From: Bordetella parapertussis
Lineage (GTDB): Bacteria; Pseudomonadota; Gammaproteobacteria; Burkholderiales; Burkholderiaceae_C
NCBI GenBank assembly: GCA_945878355.1
Contig: CAMCTC010000001.1
Location: 1 to 64,000 of the forward strand
Direction of reading: 5' to 3'
DNA: 64,000 nucleotides
The notes beneath the pieces were generated by a model that was not told the DNA's origin, made no database searches, and saw only the letters and a list, made by a program, of their open reading frames with translations. Below are positions 39,945 to 48,080 of the stretch, piece after piece (position 1 is the first letter of the stretch; every line of letters begins with the position of its first letter). A program made the position numbers and the translations under genes.

Positions 39945-41185
39945 TGGCGACAGCACCGGATAAAGCCCTACCACCGATCGTCGTCAAGCGCGTCAAGAAA
40001 GCCGCGCACGCTGCCCACGGCGGTGTCTGGAAGATTGCTTATGCCGACTTCGTGACGGCGATGATGGCTTTCTTTTTGCTGATGTGGGTGTTGGGTTCAA
40101 CCACCTCAGGCGATCTGGCGGGCATTTCGTCGTATTTTCAAAACCCGTTGCGCGTGGCCGTGGCTGGTGGGTCGGGTTCTGGTGACGCCACCCGCATCAT
40201 CAAGGGCGGTGGCGACAACATCTTCAAGCAGGCCGGGCAGGAGGCCAAGGCCGACTCGAACACGCCGCAGAAGAAAATCAGCAACGAGGAAGAGGTCGAC
40301 GAACGGTCCAAACGCGCCGAACAAGCCAAGCTCGAGCAACTCAAGCAGGACCTGGAGAAGCAGATCTCTTCCGATGCGGCGCTTGACAAGTTCAAGAACC
40401 AGATTTTCATGGACATCACGATCGATGGCTTGCGGATCCAGATCGTCGACGAGAAGAATCGGCCGATGTTCGATTCAGGCAGCGCCGACATGGCACCACA
40501 GACGCGGCAATTGCTCAACACGATCGGCAAGGTGCTCAGTGGCTTGGACAACCGACTTCGCATCGAAGGCCACACGGATTCGCGACGCTTCGGTGGCGGT
40601 CCAGCGGGTTACGGCAACTGGGAGTTGTCGAGCGAGCGCGCCAATGCGGCGCGACGGGCGATCGTCGGCGGCGGGCTCGACGAGTCGCGGATCGCCTTCG
40701 TGGCTGGCTTTGCCGACAGCATCCAGCTCAATCCGGCCGATGCGACCGACCCGTTGAATCGGCGAATCTCGCTGATGGTGCTCAAGCCGCCGCCGGGTAT
40801 CAAGCGGCTTGGCGCGCCGCCAATCAAGGCCGAGGCTGGTGGGGCTGCGGCCAGTGCGGCGGCCAACGCGGCGGCGAGCGCTGCCCGCGCTGCCCCTGCT
40901 TTCCAGGCGCCGCGTATGGCTTCTGTGCCCGCGCCGGCGCAACCGGCGCAACCGGCCCAGTCGTCGCAGTCGTCCCGCGAAAGTGCTGCCACTGCCAGAC
41001 CCTATAGCGCAGGACTCAGCCAACAGGCGGGATCGGGTGGCGCGCCGGCCGCGCCAGAAGGCGCTGCGCTGTTCCCGCCACCACCGGCAGGCATGGTGCG
41101 TGAGGCGCCGCCACCGCCCATGGCGCCCGTGCCAGATGCCACCAGCAACCGTGGGCAGGTCTTTGTCTTGCCAGGTCGCAAATGA
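39944..41185 (+). CDS. motB: MotB, stator protein with a long Pro/Ala-rich tail
   Basis: A 413-residue protein with one TM helix containing the ion-binding Asp (KIAYADFVTAMMAFFLLMWVLG) and an OmpA-like peptidoglycan-binding domain (RIEGHTDSRRFGG…WELSSERANAARRAI…NRRISLMVL). The sequence around the Asp resembles H+-type MotB. After the OmpA domain come about 125 Ala/Pro/Ser-rich residues not needed in standard MotB. GTG start. The next gene overlaps by 4 bases. Confidence 0.95.
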   Translation: MATAPDKALPPIVVKRVKKAAHAAHGGVWKIAYADFVTAMMAFFLLMWVLGSTTSGDLAGISSYFQNPLRVAVAGGSGSGDATRIIKGGGDNIFKQAGQEAKADSNTPQKKISNEEEVDERSKRAEQAKLEQLKQDLEKQISSDAALDKFKNQIFMDITIDGLRIQIVDEKNRPMFDSGSADMAPQTRQLLNTIGKVLSGLDNRLRIEGHTDSRRFGGGPAGYGNWELSSERANAARRAIVGGGLDESRIAFVAGFADSIQLNPADATDPLNRRISLMVLKPPPGIKRLGAPPIKAEAGGAAASAAANAAASAARAAPAFQAPRMASVPAPAQPAQPAQSSQSSRESAATARPYSAGLSQQAGSGGAPAAPEGAALFPPPPAGMVREAPPPPMAPVPDATSNRGQVFVLPGRK

Positions 41186-41967
41186 TCGACACCAGGCCGC
41201 TGCGTTGGGGCCTGGCGCTGGCACTGGGCTGCTCGCTGCTGTGCGGGTCGGCTTTGGCAAACACCGTGCACGATGATCATGCGCCTCACGGCAAAGCCAA
41301 GTCAGGCAAGGGCGCGCCGGTCGAGACCGAAGTCCAACGTCTGGTCCATCGCTATGACTCGGCGCAGGTCGTGGTGGTCAAGCAGCAGCTGTGTTTGCTG
41401 GCCCCTGGATGCGTGACCGACGAAGGCCGCTTGCTCGACGCGATGGAGACAGTGCGTGTGGTGTTGCAATCGCTGGCTGATCGCGCCCAGGCTGGCGACG
41501 TCGATGCGGCTTATGAGCGCGGGTTGCTGTCCATGCGGGTCGCGCAGTCTCATGCTGGGAGGTCGTGGGCCGAGACCGATGCGCAGTTTCCTGGGACCAC
41601 CGCGATCCTGCGCCGGCGCTGGGCACAGGAAACCAGCACTGCGCAGCAGTTCTTGTCGATGGCCTCTGCTGCGGGTCATCCGCAAGCTTGCCTGGTGCTG
41701 GCCGAGCACTTGGCCGCACGCGTGCCCCAACCCGAGCCCAAGCTGGTGTCGCGCTTGTTCCGCTGCGCCGTCGCGGGTTTCACTGCGCTCGGCAACCGCG
41801 GCTCGGCAGTCGATGCATTCGTGAAAATGCGCGATACAGTCAGGCCAAATGACCCGTTGATGATCGAGACCCATTCTTTGATTTACCGAAACACCCTTCC
41901 GGACCGGCCTTGGCGACGGGTTGAACCGGCTGAGGCGTTGGCGGTTAGAAAACAGGCGACACCTTGA
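41182..41967 (+). CDS. Exported Sel1-like protein of the motB-flhB cassette
   Basis: A 261-residue protein with a Sec signal (ending SALA) and a helical body with Sel1/TPR-like pieces (AGDVDAAYERGLL, AAGHPQACLVLAEHLA). The ATG overlaps the motB stop as ATGA. No specific family was recognised. First of four small envelope-protein genes placed between motB and flhB; function unknown. Confidence 0.6.
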   Translation: MIDTRPLRWGLALALGCSLLCGSALANTVHDDHAPHGKAKSGKGAPVETEVQRLVHRYDSAQVVVVKQQLCLLAPGCVTDEGRLLDAMETVRVVLQSLADRAQAGDVDAAYERGLLSMRVAQSHAGRSWAETDAQFPGTTAILRRRWAQETSTAQQFLSMASAAGHPQACLVLAEHLAARVPQPEPKLVSRLFRCAVAGFTALGNRGSAVDAFVKMRDTVRPNDPLMIETHSLIYRNTLPDRPWRRVEPAEALAVRKQATP

Positions 41968-42434
41968 CCAAGAATCCGATGCGTTTTTTCATCTGGGGCG
42001 GCGCCCTGCTGCTGTGCTGCATTGTGACGATCAGTTACATGGAGGAAACCTACGGTTTCGACCAGTTCCACGAAATCGACTGCGACACGGCATCGCCGCG
42101 CAATTGCAGTCCTTCTGGGCGTCATGTGCTGGTGATACGCACACCGGCGGCGCCCAAGCGCGAGGCCAGTGTTCGCATCGAGGTCTACCGCGAGGACGGT
42201 CGTCTTGAGTCCAGGGTTGACCTGCCGGGCTGCAAGATCCCGGATGCCAACAATTTTGCCTGTCGCAAACCCGCTGGCGCATCGATGGATGCCGGAAGGA
42301 CTTCTGGGGAGGCCCTCTGGACCATGGCGAAGGGCAAGCTGTTCAACAACGCCGATGTGGTGGGCAACAAGCATTACTTCAACGGGCACCAGTTGTGGCG
42401 CAACCGGCTGCTGTTCGGCAGCTATGAACTGTAG
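41964..42434 (+). CDS. Hypothetical single-pass membrane protein
   Basis: A 156-residue protein with an N-terminal TM helix (FFIWGGALLLCCIVTISYM) and a soluble part with four Cys that could form periplasmic disulfides. TTG 41964 overlaps the preceding stop and has AGG upstream; ATG 41979 is an alternative start. No family recognised. Second gene of the motB-flhB cassette. Confidence 0.55.
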   Translation: MTKNPMRFFIWGGALLLCCIVTISYMEETYGFDQFHEIDCDTASPRNCSPSGRHVLVIRTPAAPKREASVRIEVYREDGRLESRVDLPGCKIPDANNFACRKPAGASMDAGRTSGEALWTMAKGKLFNNADVVGNKHYFNGHQLWRNRLLFGSYEL

Positions 42435-42443
42435 GCCTCGAGC

Positions 42444-42752
42444 ATGAAGACTATCCTGGACAAGCTGGTCGCATTCCTGAAGTCACTGTTGAAGTGGAGC
42501 GCGCTGACACTGGTGCCGCTGGCTGTGCTGTTTGTCGTCGGTGAGCAGGTGGAGTCTTATCGACTGGGTGCGATCGCTGCCTGCGAAAGTGCCAAGGACG
42601 CTCCGAACTGCATGCGACAGAAGGGCTATCTGGCGGCCACGCCTTTCTACCCCGACATCACGCGGCGCGTGCTGGGTGCTTATGCGCGCAAGCTCGGTGG
42701 TGCATTCGGTGCCTCTTATGCGCCGCCCCCGCCACCGAGCGCAGAAGATTAG
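42444..42752 (+). CDS. Hypothetical small membrane protein
   Basis: A 102-residue protein: an amphipathic start, one TM helix (SALTLVPLAVLFVVG), a pair of Cys (ACESAKDAPNC) in the presumably periplasmic part and a Pro-rich end. It starts 9 bases after the previous gene and its stop is followed directly by the next GTG. No family recognised. Confidence 0.55.
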   Translation: MKTILDKLVAFLKSLLKWSALTLVPLAVLFVVGEQVESYRLGAIAACESAKDAPNCMRQKGYLAATPFYPDITRRVLGAYARKLGGAFGASYAPPPPPSAED

Positions 42753-43352
42753 GTGACCGCTTTGCAAAGGTTTCGCGCTCGCTCGTTTCAGGCGGGTCTT
42801 GTCTTGTCGGGATTGTTGTGTCTGGCGGCATGCTCAGACTATGACCGCGCTCGCAACGCCTATGAAGGCGGCGACTACAAGCTGGCGATTTCTCGCTTTG
42901 AGGCCCTGGCGGTCAAGGGCGACACGAAAGCCCAGTACGACCTGGCGCAGATTTATTTCCAGGGCATAGGCACGGCCAAGGATTCACAAAAGGGTTGGTA
43001 CTGGCTGTTGTCGGCAGCCGGCATGGGCAACGTGGCCGCGATGGTTCAGCTCGGCGCATTGTTCGAAAGCGGTGTCGGCGCCGAGCGCGACTACGCCACC
43101 GCGGCGCAATGGTACTTGCGCGCCGCGCGCAAGGGCGACGCGGTGGGCCGCTTCAACCTGGCGCTGATGTACTACAAAGGCATAGGCGTTCCCAAGGATG
43201 AGGTCGCAGCCTTGGCCTGGTTCAGGCTGTCGTTCAAGGCGGGATCTGCTGCGGCACGGGACCGCGGCGACGAGGTCGAGCGCGAGCTGACCAAGGCCGA
43301 AGTGCAGCGCGCCGACGAATTGATCGAAAGGCTGGCGCAGGCCGCCGAATGA
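42753..43352 (+). CDS. Sel1-repeat lipoprotein
   Basis: A 199-residue protein with lipobox LAAC and four Sel1-like repeats (AQYDLAQIYFQGIGTAKDSQ, AAMVQLGALFESGVGAERDY, GRFNLALMYYKGIGVPKDE). Sel1 repeats are alpha-solenoid interaction modules. GTG start immediately after the preceding TAG; flhB follows after 3 bases. It is the last gene of the envelope cassette and could be a periplasmic adaptor. Confidence 0.75.
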   Translation: MTALQRFRARSFQAGLVLSGLLCLAACSDYDRARNAYEGGDYKLAISRFEALAVKGDTKAQYDLAQIYFQGIGTAKDSQKGWYWLLSAAGMGNVAAMVQLGALFESGVGAERDYATAAQWYLRAARKGDAVGRFNLALMYYKGIGVPKDEVAALAWFRLSFKAGSAAARDRGDEVERELTKAEVQRADELIERLAQAAE

Positions 43353-43355
43353 CGC

Positions 43356-44468
43356 ATGGCTGGCGAGGATAGCGGCCAAGAGCGTTCACTCGAGCCCAGT
43401 GAACGCAAACTCGAGAAAGCGCGCGAGGAAGGGCGATTCCCGCAGTCAAGAGACCTGAGTTTTCTCCTTTTTCTCAGTATCGCCGCTGTGGTGGTGGCTG
43501 TTGGTGGCCCACGACTGTGGTCCGCGACCGTGCGAATGATCGTCGAGATGCTGCACTTTGACGGTCGCGAAAACCCCCTGGATCACCTGAAGCGCTGGGC
43601 TCAAGGTCCGCTGCTGGATTTCGGCCTTTGGTTGCTGCTCTTGATGGGGGTCGCTGCATTGGCCGGTGCGCTGGCGCCACTGGCGCTGGCCAAGCTGCGG
43701 CCAGTCTTTGCGCTGCGCTTCGACCTCAGCCGACTCGATCCTCTGGCCGGCTTCAAGCGCATGTTCTCCTCCCGCAACCTGTTTGCACTGGTCAAGGCGA
43801 TTCTGGTCACGCTGGCGGTGATCGGTGTGGGCACGATCTACTTCCTGGTGCAGCGCGACAGCCTGCTGCTGCCGCCATCTGCTTCGATGCCTGCGGCGGT
43901 AGCCCGACTGTCGGGTGTGTTGAGCAGCGGTCTGCTGTGGTTGGGGGCCGTGGTGTTGGTCATTGCCACGATCGACGCCAGCTTTCAATGGAACACATTC
44001 CGCAAGGAGATGCGGATGTCGTCTCAGGACCAGAAGGACGAGACCAAGGAGAGCGAAGGCTCGCCCGAGATCCGGGCCAGGGTGCGGTCACTGCAACGCG
44101 AAGCCTCACGGCGCCGGATGATGTCGGCGGTCGAAAAAGCCGACGTCGTGGTCGTCAACCCGACCCACTACGCGGTGGCGCTGCGCTATGACCGCGACCG
44201 GATGTCCGCGCCCACGGTGATCGCCAAGGGTGTCGATGATGTCGCGTTGCGCATTCGGGCATTGGCGCTGACCCACGACATTCCGCTGGCCGAATCGCCT
44301 CTGCTGGCGCGCTGGTTGTCAGCCCATGTCGAGCTCGGTGAGGCGGTGCCGCCGGGCTTGTACGCAGTGATTGCGCGGCTGCTGGCCTGGGCCTACGACA
44401 GCCGCAACGGCGTTCACGTGCCGCTCACACTGGCCTCGCTAGACACGGACTTGCCCGACCCGCCCTGA
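43356..44468 (+). CDS. flhB: FlhB, export-gate specificity switch
   Basis: A 370-residue protein with four TM helices and a cytoplasmic domain containing the autocleavage site NPTH (Asn268-Pro269) in VVVVNPTHYAVALRY. It interacts with FliK to switch export from rod/hook to filament proteins. It is separated from the fliOPQR genes by the flg and mot genes, and flhA is not adjacent. Its 3' end overlaps the converging channel gene by 55 bases. Confidence 0.95.
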   Translation: MAGEDSGQERSLEPSERKLEKAREEGRFPQSRDLSFLLFLSIAAVVVAVGGPRLWSATVRMIVEMLHFDGRENPLDHLKRWAQGPLLDFGLWLLLLMGVAALAGALAPLALAKLRPVFALRFDLSRLDPLAGFKRMFSSRNLFALVKAILVTLAVIGVGTIYFLVQRDSLLLPPSASMPAAVARLSGVLSSGLLWLGAVVLVIATIDASFQWNTFRKEMRMSSQDQKDETKESEGSPEIRARVRSLQREASRRRMMSAVEKADVVVVNPTHYAVALRYDRDRMSAPTVIAKGVDDVALRIRALALTHDIPLAESPLLARWLSAHVELGEAVPPGLYAVIARLLAWAYDSRNGVHVPLTLASLDTDLPDPP

Positions 44469-46084
44469 GCTTCAAGCAGTTGCCAAAGGTGGCGCTCGAA
44501 ATCGGTGGCGCTGCCCGCGTTGGCCAGCATCGCTGTCAGTTGCTCGCGGTCGGCCAACTCGGCAATCTGGAGCATCTGTCCGACCAACATACGGTATTGC
44601 TGCAGTGCCACTGTCGGTCGATCCCGCACCAGCGCGAAAGGGATGCCGCCGTGGCCGGTCTGCTCGTGTTCTCGTTGCTGCCTGGCGCGTTCCATGATGC
44701 GTGCGACCTCTGGCGCCGACAGGTGCAGACGCGCCGCCTCACGGTCGATCAGATGTTGCTCTTCCGCTGAAACTTGTCCGTCTTCGAGCATCTTGTAAAG
44801 CTCGTTTTGCATGGTTTCACGCTCGATCCGCAGCTGGTCGTTGAAAGACGATGACAACACCGCAGCCGGCACCGCAAAGATGCCGATGCCCAGCAAGGCC
44901 AGTATCACCGTGATCAGCCGTCCCGCAGGGGTGATCGGACTGATGTCGCCATAGCCCACGCTGGCCAGCGTGATCACCGACCAGTAGATCGACTGCGGGA
45001 TGTTCTCGAACTTGTCGGGCTGTGCGTCTTTCTCGAACAGGTAGCCCAGGCTTGCCGCCACCACCACCAGCAGCATCATGATGAAGCTTGCCGCAGCGAT
45101 CACTGGCCCCTCGCGCTTCATCGCCGCGTACAGGGTCTGGGTTGCGCCGGTGTAGCGTGTGAGCTTCATCAACCTGATCAGGCGGAACACCCGCAGGAAG
45201 CGCAAGTCGAACAGATGTTGCAGCAAGGCTTCTAGGAAGAAGGGCACGATGGCCAGGAAGTCGACGATCGCTGCCGGTCCGGTGGCGAACCGGTAGCGTC
45301 CCGCCAGCCAATGCTTGAAACGGGGTTGTTCTACGCAACTGTACAAGCGCATCAGGTATTCGGCGGTGAAGATGCTGATCGCCACCGCATCGAGCACGAC
45401 GAACTCGACAGCGAGATCACGGTAGACCGAGTCGATCGACTCGAGCACCACTGCCACGACCGAAATCACCACCCACATCATGATCGTCATGTCGAACATC
45501 TCGTGCAGCCTGCCGCCGAACTCGCTCGGCGACACCAGCGCATGCACATGTTGGCGGAATGTGCGGCCGCGGTTGAGCTCTCTGAACTGCTTTACCGCCG
45601 GCACCAGCACCCGGAACAGCTTGAACAAGCGCAGCAATCGCAGAATCCGCAGCATGCGCAGGTCGGTTTGAATCGGCAGCAGCAAGGCCGCATAAAACGG
45701 CAGGATCGCCGCCAGGTCGATCAGCGCATAGATGCTGAAGACATAGCGCAGGCGCGGGAAACGCGCCTTGGCGAACTCGGCGTCCTCTGGTGCGAGGTAA
45801 AACCTCAGCAAATACTCGACCGAGAACACTGCGATCGAGAACATGTCGAAAGCGTGGAACCAGGCCTTGTAGTTGTCGTAGATCCCGGGCACATTTTCGA
45901 ACATCATCGCCAGCAGGTTGCCGATGATCAGCATCGCGATGTAGCCGTCGAACCTGGCCCGCAGGTTGTCCTTGATGTTGGGGTCGAGCAGCCAAGCGTA
46001 GATCAAACGCCGAAAGCTCAGGCCCGGCGGGAGTGCGTGGACAGAACCGTGCAGGATGGCGACGCCATCGTCGGTCGCGCGCAT
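44414..46084 (-). CDS. Voltage-gated K+ channel with two voltage-sensor domains in tandem
   Basis: A 556-residue membrane protein. Residues 47-160 form a complete S1-S4 unit whose S4 (DLRMLRILRLLRLFKLFR) has a basic residue at every third position. A cytoplasmic linker of about 35 residues follows. A second S1-S4 unit (198-310, S4 DLRFLRVFRLIRLMKLTR) is joined to one pore: S5 about 327-349, filter TLASVGYGD, S6 388-412. The C-terminal 140 residues are cytosolic helices. Known bacterial Kv channels have one sensor per pore. ATG 46084 is preferred because GGTGAAA lies upstream and it overlaps the previous stop (TGATG). Confidence 0.85.
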   Translation of the reverse strand: MRATDDGVAILHGSVHALPPGLSFRRLIYAWLLDPNIKDNLRARFDGYIAMLIIGNLLAMMFENVPGIYDNYKAWFHAFDMFSIAVFSVEYLLRFYLAPEDAEFAKARFPRLRYVFSIYALIDLAAILPFYAALLLPIQTDLRMLRILRLLRLFKLFRVLVPAVKQFRELNRGRTFRQHVHALVSPSEFGGRLHEMFDMTIMMWVVISVVAVVLESIDSVYRDLAVEFVVLDAVAISIFTAEYLMRLYSCVEQPRFKHWLAGRYRFATGPAAIVDFLAIVPFFLEALLQHLFDLRFLRVFRLIRLMKLTRYTGATQTLYAAMKREGPVIAAASFIMMLLVVVAASLGYLFEKDAQPDKFENIPQSIYWSVITLASVGYGDISPITPAGRLITVILALLGIGIFAVPAAVLSSSFNDQLRIERETMQNELYKMLEDGQVSAEEQHLIDREAARLHLSAPEVARIMERARQQREHEQTGHGGIPFALVRDRPTVALQQYRMLVGQMLQIAELADREQLTAMLANAGSATDFERHLWQLLEAQGGSGKSVSSEASVSGT

Positions 46085-46632
46085 CAGAATTTCACCTCTG
46101 CGACGCCACTGGAGGTGAATCCGTGGCCACACACGGTCACCCGCAGCAGCAGCTCATCGTGGATCGGCTCGTGTTCGCCGATGGGTCCATAGGCGATCAC
46201 CTGGGCGTTGCCGTTCAGACCGCTGACGCCTTTTTCCACCACGATGCTGCCCATGGTGTTGAGCACATTGCGGTCGCACTTGCTGCTGAACACCGGCGCC
46301 GTCGCGTGTAGCGGATTTTGTACGCCGTGCATCGCCTGGCCAGGGCCTTGCAGCGCGCGCAGGCAGTTGGCCCAGTTCAAACGTTCTGTCGATGCAGTGG
46401 GATCTTCTCGGCCGCAAGCGGTCGGTGCCACTGCGGCTCCGGCAGACCGCTGCGCCTGCGCTGCCTCGACCCACTTGACAAAGTTGCCGGCTGTCGCCCG
46501 CACTTTCTCGACTTTTGTGATTTCCTGGTAACTGCCGTAGCCCAAGTACCACACCGTCCCGAGCAAGGTCAGCAGCAGCGCGACAAACGCGGCATCAAAA
46601 CCAGTGAACATCCGTGGGGGATGGGTCGGCAT
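46084..46632 (-). CDS. Hypothetical exported protein co-translated with the channel
   Basis: A 182-residue protein with one N-terminal hydrophobic helix (FDAAFVALLLTLLGTVWYLGYG) continuing into an amphipathic helix, somewhat like type IV pilin N-terminal regions. No prepilin peptidase site is visible. Four Cys in the soluble part could pair in the periplasm. Its stop overlaps the channel start (TGATG), so an accessory role for the channel is suggested by coupling only. Confidence 0.6.
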   Translation of the reverse strand: MPTHPPRMFTGFDAAFVALLLTLLGTVWYLGYGSYQEITKVEKVRATAGNFVKWVEAAQAQRSAGAAVAPTACGREDPTASTERLNWANCLRALQGPGQAMHGVQNPLHATAPVFSSKCDRNVLNTMGSIVVEKGVSGLNGNAQVIAYGPIGEHEPIHDELLLRVTVCGHGFTSSGVAEVKF

Positions 46633-46677
46633 GGGTACTTCTCCTGGGCGTGGAGGTGACGTTGCGGCGGGTGGCGG

Positions 46678-46707
46678 GCATCAACCGGCATCAACCGGCA
46701 TCAACTG
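46678..46707. repeat. Threefold 10-bp direct repeat
   Basis: Three consecutive copies of GCATCAACCG (the last incomplete) cover the stop codon of the small coiled-coil gene. Changes in copy number would alter the C-terminus of that protein. Significance is uncertain. Confidence 0.8.
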
Positions 46708-46969
46708 CTGCAAGCAGTTTTTCGGGCTCTGTGGCGCTTGCCGGCACAGGTTGCAGATGTGCGACCTCACGCTCCACATTGCCCAGCCGCTGTTCAAGGA
46801 CTGGAATGCGCAGCATCGGCTCTGCGGCATCACTGAGGCTCTTGCGCACATGCTGCTCCACCTCACCGCGAATCTCTTCCAGTCTGCGCTGGGTGGTCTT
46901 GAGCTCATAGAACAGAATCATCGCCAAGGCCAAAAAAGCCAGCGCACCGATGATCAGGAAGGTTTCCAT
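46691..46969 (-). CDS. Small membrane coiled-coil protein
   Basis: A 92-residue protein: TM helix METFLIIGALAFLALAMILF, then a helical heptad stretch (LKTTQRRLEEIRGEVEQHVRKSL…LEQRLGNVEREVAHL). No family recognised. It is the first gene of the leftward set ending with the channel, 58 bases before the next start. Its stop codon lies within a threefold 10-bp repeat. Confidence 0.55.
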   Translation of the reverse strand: METFLIIGALAFLALAMILFYELKTTQRRLEEIRGEVEQHVRKSLSDAAEPMLRIPVLEQRLGNVEREVAHLQPVPASATEPEKLLAAVDAG

Positions 46970-47263
46970 TTGCAGATCAGCCTTTGGGACAATGAGGGTT
47001 CAGTTGGATAGAAAATCGGCTGGAAATAGCTTCCTGTCGGTGCTTGAGCGATGGCCTTGGGTAGATTTTCCTAGCCTTGTCGGGCATGGCTACACTCTCT
47101 AATTAAAAAGAGTTTACACATAAAACATGTCTTCAGGAGTTGTAAACGTAATCTGGTGGTGTTTGTGGGCTGGCGGAGGCTGGCCTGCTCCTGCGCTGCG
47201 GCTTCGATGGCTGGCGCCGGGGTCGGCAGTGGCCAAGCCTTTGGCCATCTCCTGGGCGGATCG
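46970..47263. other. AT-richer divergent gap
   Basis: The region between the leftward channel operon and the rightward methyltransferase gene contains an AT-rich block (47090-47130) with the inverted repeat ACTCT...AGAGT. A weak TTGTCG-17-TAATTA pair lies within it. Promoter activity is likely here but no site is convincing. Confidence 0.35.
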
Positions 47264-48043
47264 ATGACCGATGGATGGGCTGTTGCCAAGCGCTGGCCTG
47301 TTCCGGCCTTGCTGTGCTGGGGCATGGCCTGGGCCGCTTGGTTGCTGCTGCAGCGCGCCGGCGTCGCTGCCGAATGGGCGGCGGTCGCCTCGATGGTCGG
47401 CAATTTTGCTGTCAGCTTGGCGGTGCAACGGCGCTGGCGTCAGCTGATGGTTGCGCTGGGTTTCCCGCTGTCGATGTTGCTGGTCGCCCCCGGATTCGGC
47501 CTGCCGGCCTGGGCCTGGTTGGGCTTGCTGCTGGCGCTGGTGGGTCTGTATCCGGTGCGGGCGTGGCGCGATGCCCCTTGGTTCCCCACACCGCGGGGCG
47601 CACTGCGCGGGCTGGCGCAGAAAACCCGGCTGCGTGGCCGCGTTCCGCCGGCGCGGATCCTAGACGCTGGCTGCGGCCAAGGCGCCGGATTGGTCGAGTT
47701 GCGCGCCGAGTTTCCGGATGCGGAACTGGTGGGCATCGAGTGGAGCCGGTCATTGCGCTTGCTGTGTGCCTGGCGCTGTCGATGGGCGCGGGTGCGGCGG
47801 GGCGACCTGTGGGGCGAATCTTGGGCCGACTACGATTTGGTCTATTTGTTTCAACGACCCGAGTCGCTGGCTCGGGCGATTGAGAAAGCTCGCCGCGAAA
47901 TGCGGGCCGGCGCCTGGCTGGTGAGCCTGGAATTTGCCGACCAGGCCACGCCGACCACGACTGTGTTGCGCCACGCGGGTCAGCGCCCTTTGTGGCTCTA
48001 CCGCATGCCTGCGGACGGGCGACGCCAGCGCGTCCAGCGTTGA
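47264..48043 (+). CDS. Membrane-anchored class I SAM methyltransferase
   Basis: A 259-residue protein with two or three TM helices (PALLCWGMAWAAWLLLQ, FPLSMLLVAPGFGLPAWAWLGLLLALVG, broken by a short loop). A compact Rossmann methyltransferase domain follows: motif I ILDAGCGQGAG, acidic end of strand 2 in GIEWS, and DLVYLFQRPESL. The substrate is unknown. ATG 47264 is chosen because the preceding 36 codons look non-coding. It converges on the kinase gene at 48081. Confidence 0.65.
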   Translation: MTDGWAVAKRWPVPALLCWGMAWAAWLLLQRAGVAAEWAAVASMVGNFAVSLAVQRRWRQLMVALGFPLSMLLVAPGFGLPAWAWLGLLLALVGLYPVRAWRDAPWFPTPRGALRGLAQKTRLRGRVPPARILDAGCGQGAGLVELRAEFPDAELVGIEWSRSLRLLCAWRCRWARVRRGDLWGESWADYDLVYLFQRPESLARAIEKARREMRAGAWLVSLEFADQATPTTTVLRHAGQRPLWLYRMPADGRRQRVQR

Positions 48044-48080
48044 TCCTCGTCGCGCTGGCGCTCGGCGCTAGAGCGACAGT

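Noticed and set aside
38694..39974. Long minus-strand open frame opposite motA and flgL
   Set aside because: It is antisense to two well-supported flagellar genes and has composition typical of a GC-rich shadow frame.
46084..46632. Type IV pilin-like protein
   Set aside because: The N-terminal helix is similar in look, but no prepilin cleavage site with Gly and following Phe/Glu is present.
48044..48080. Bidirectional terminator between the methyltransferase and kinase genes
   Set aside because: Only a 5-bp stem (CGCTC/GAGCG) can form and no clean T-run follows it.
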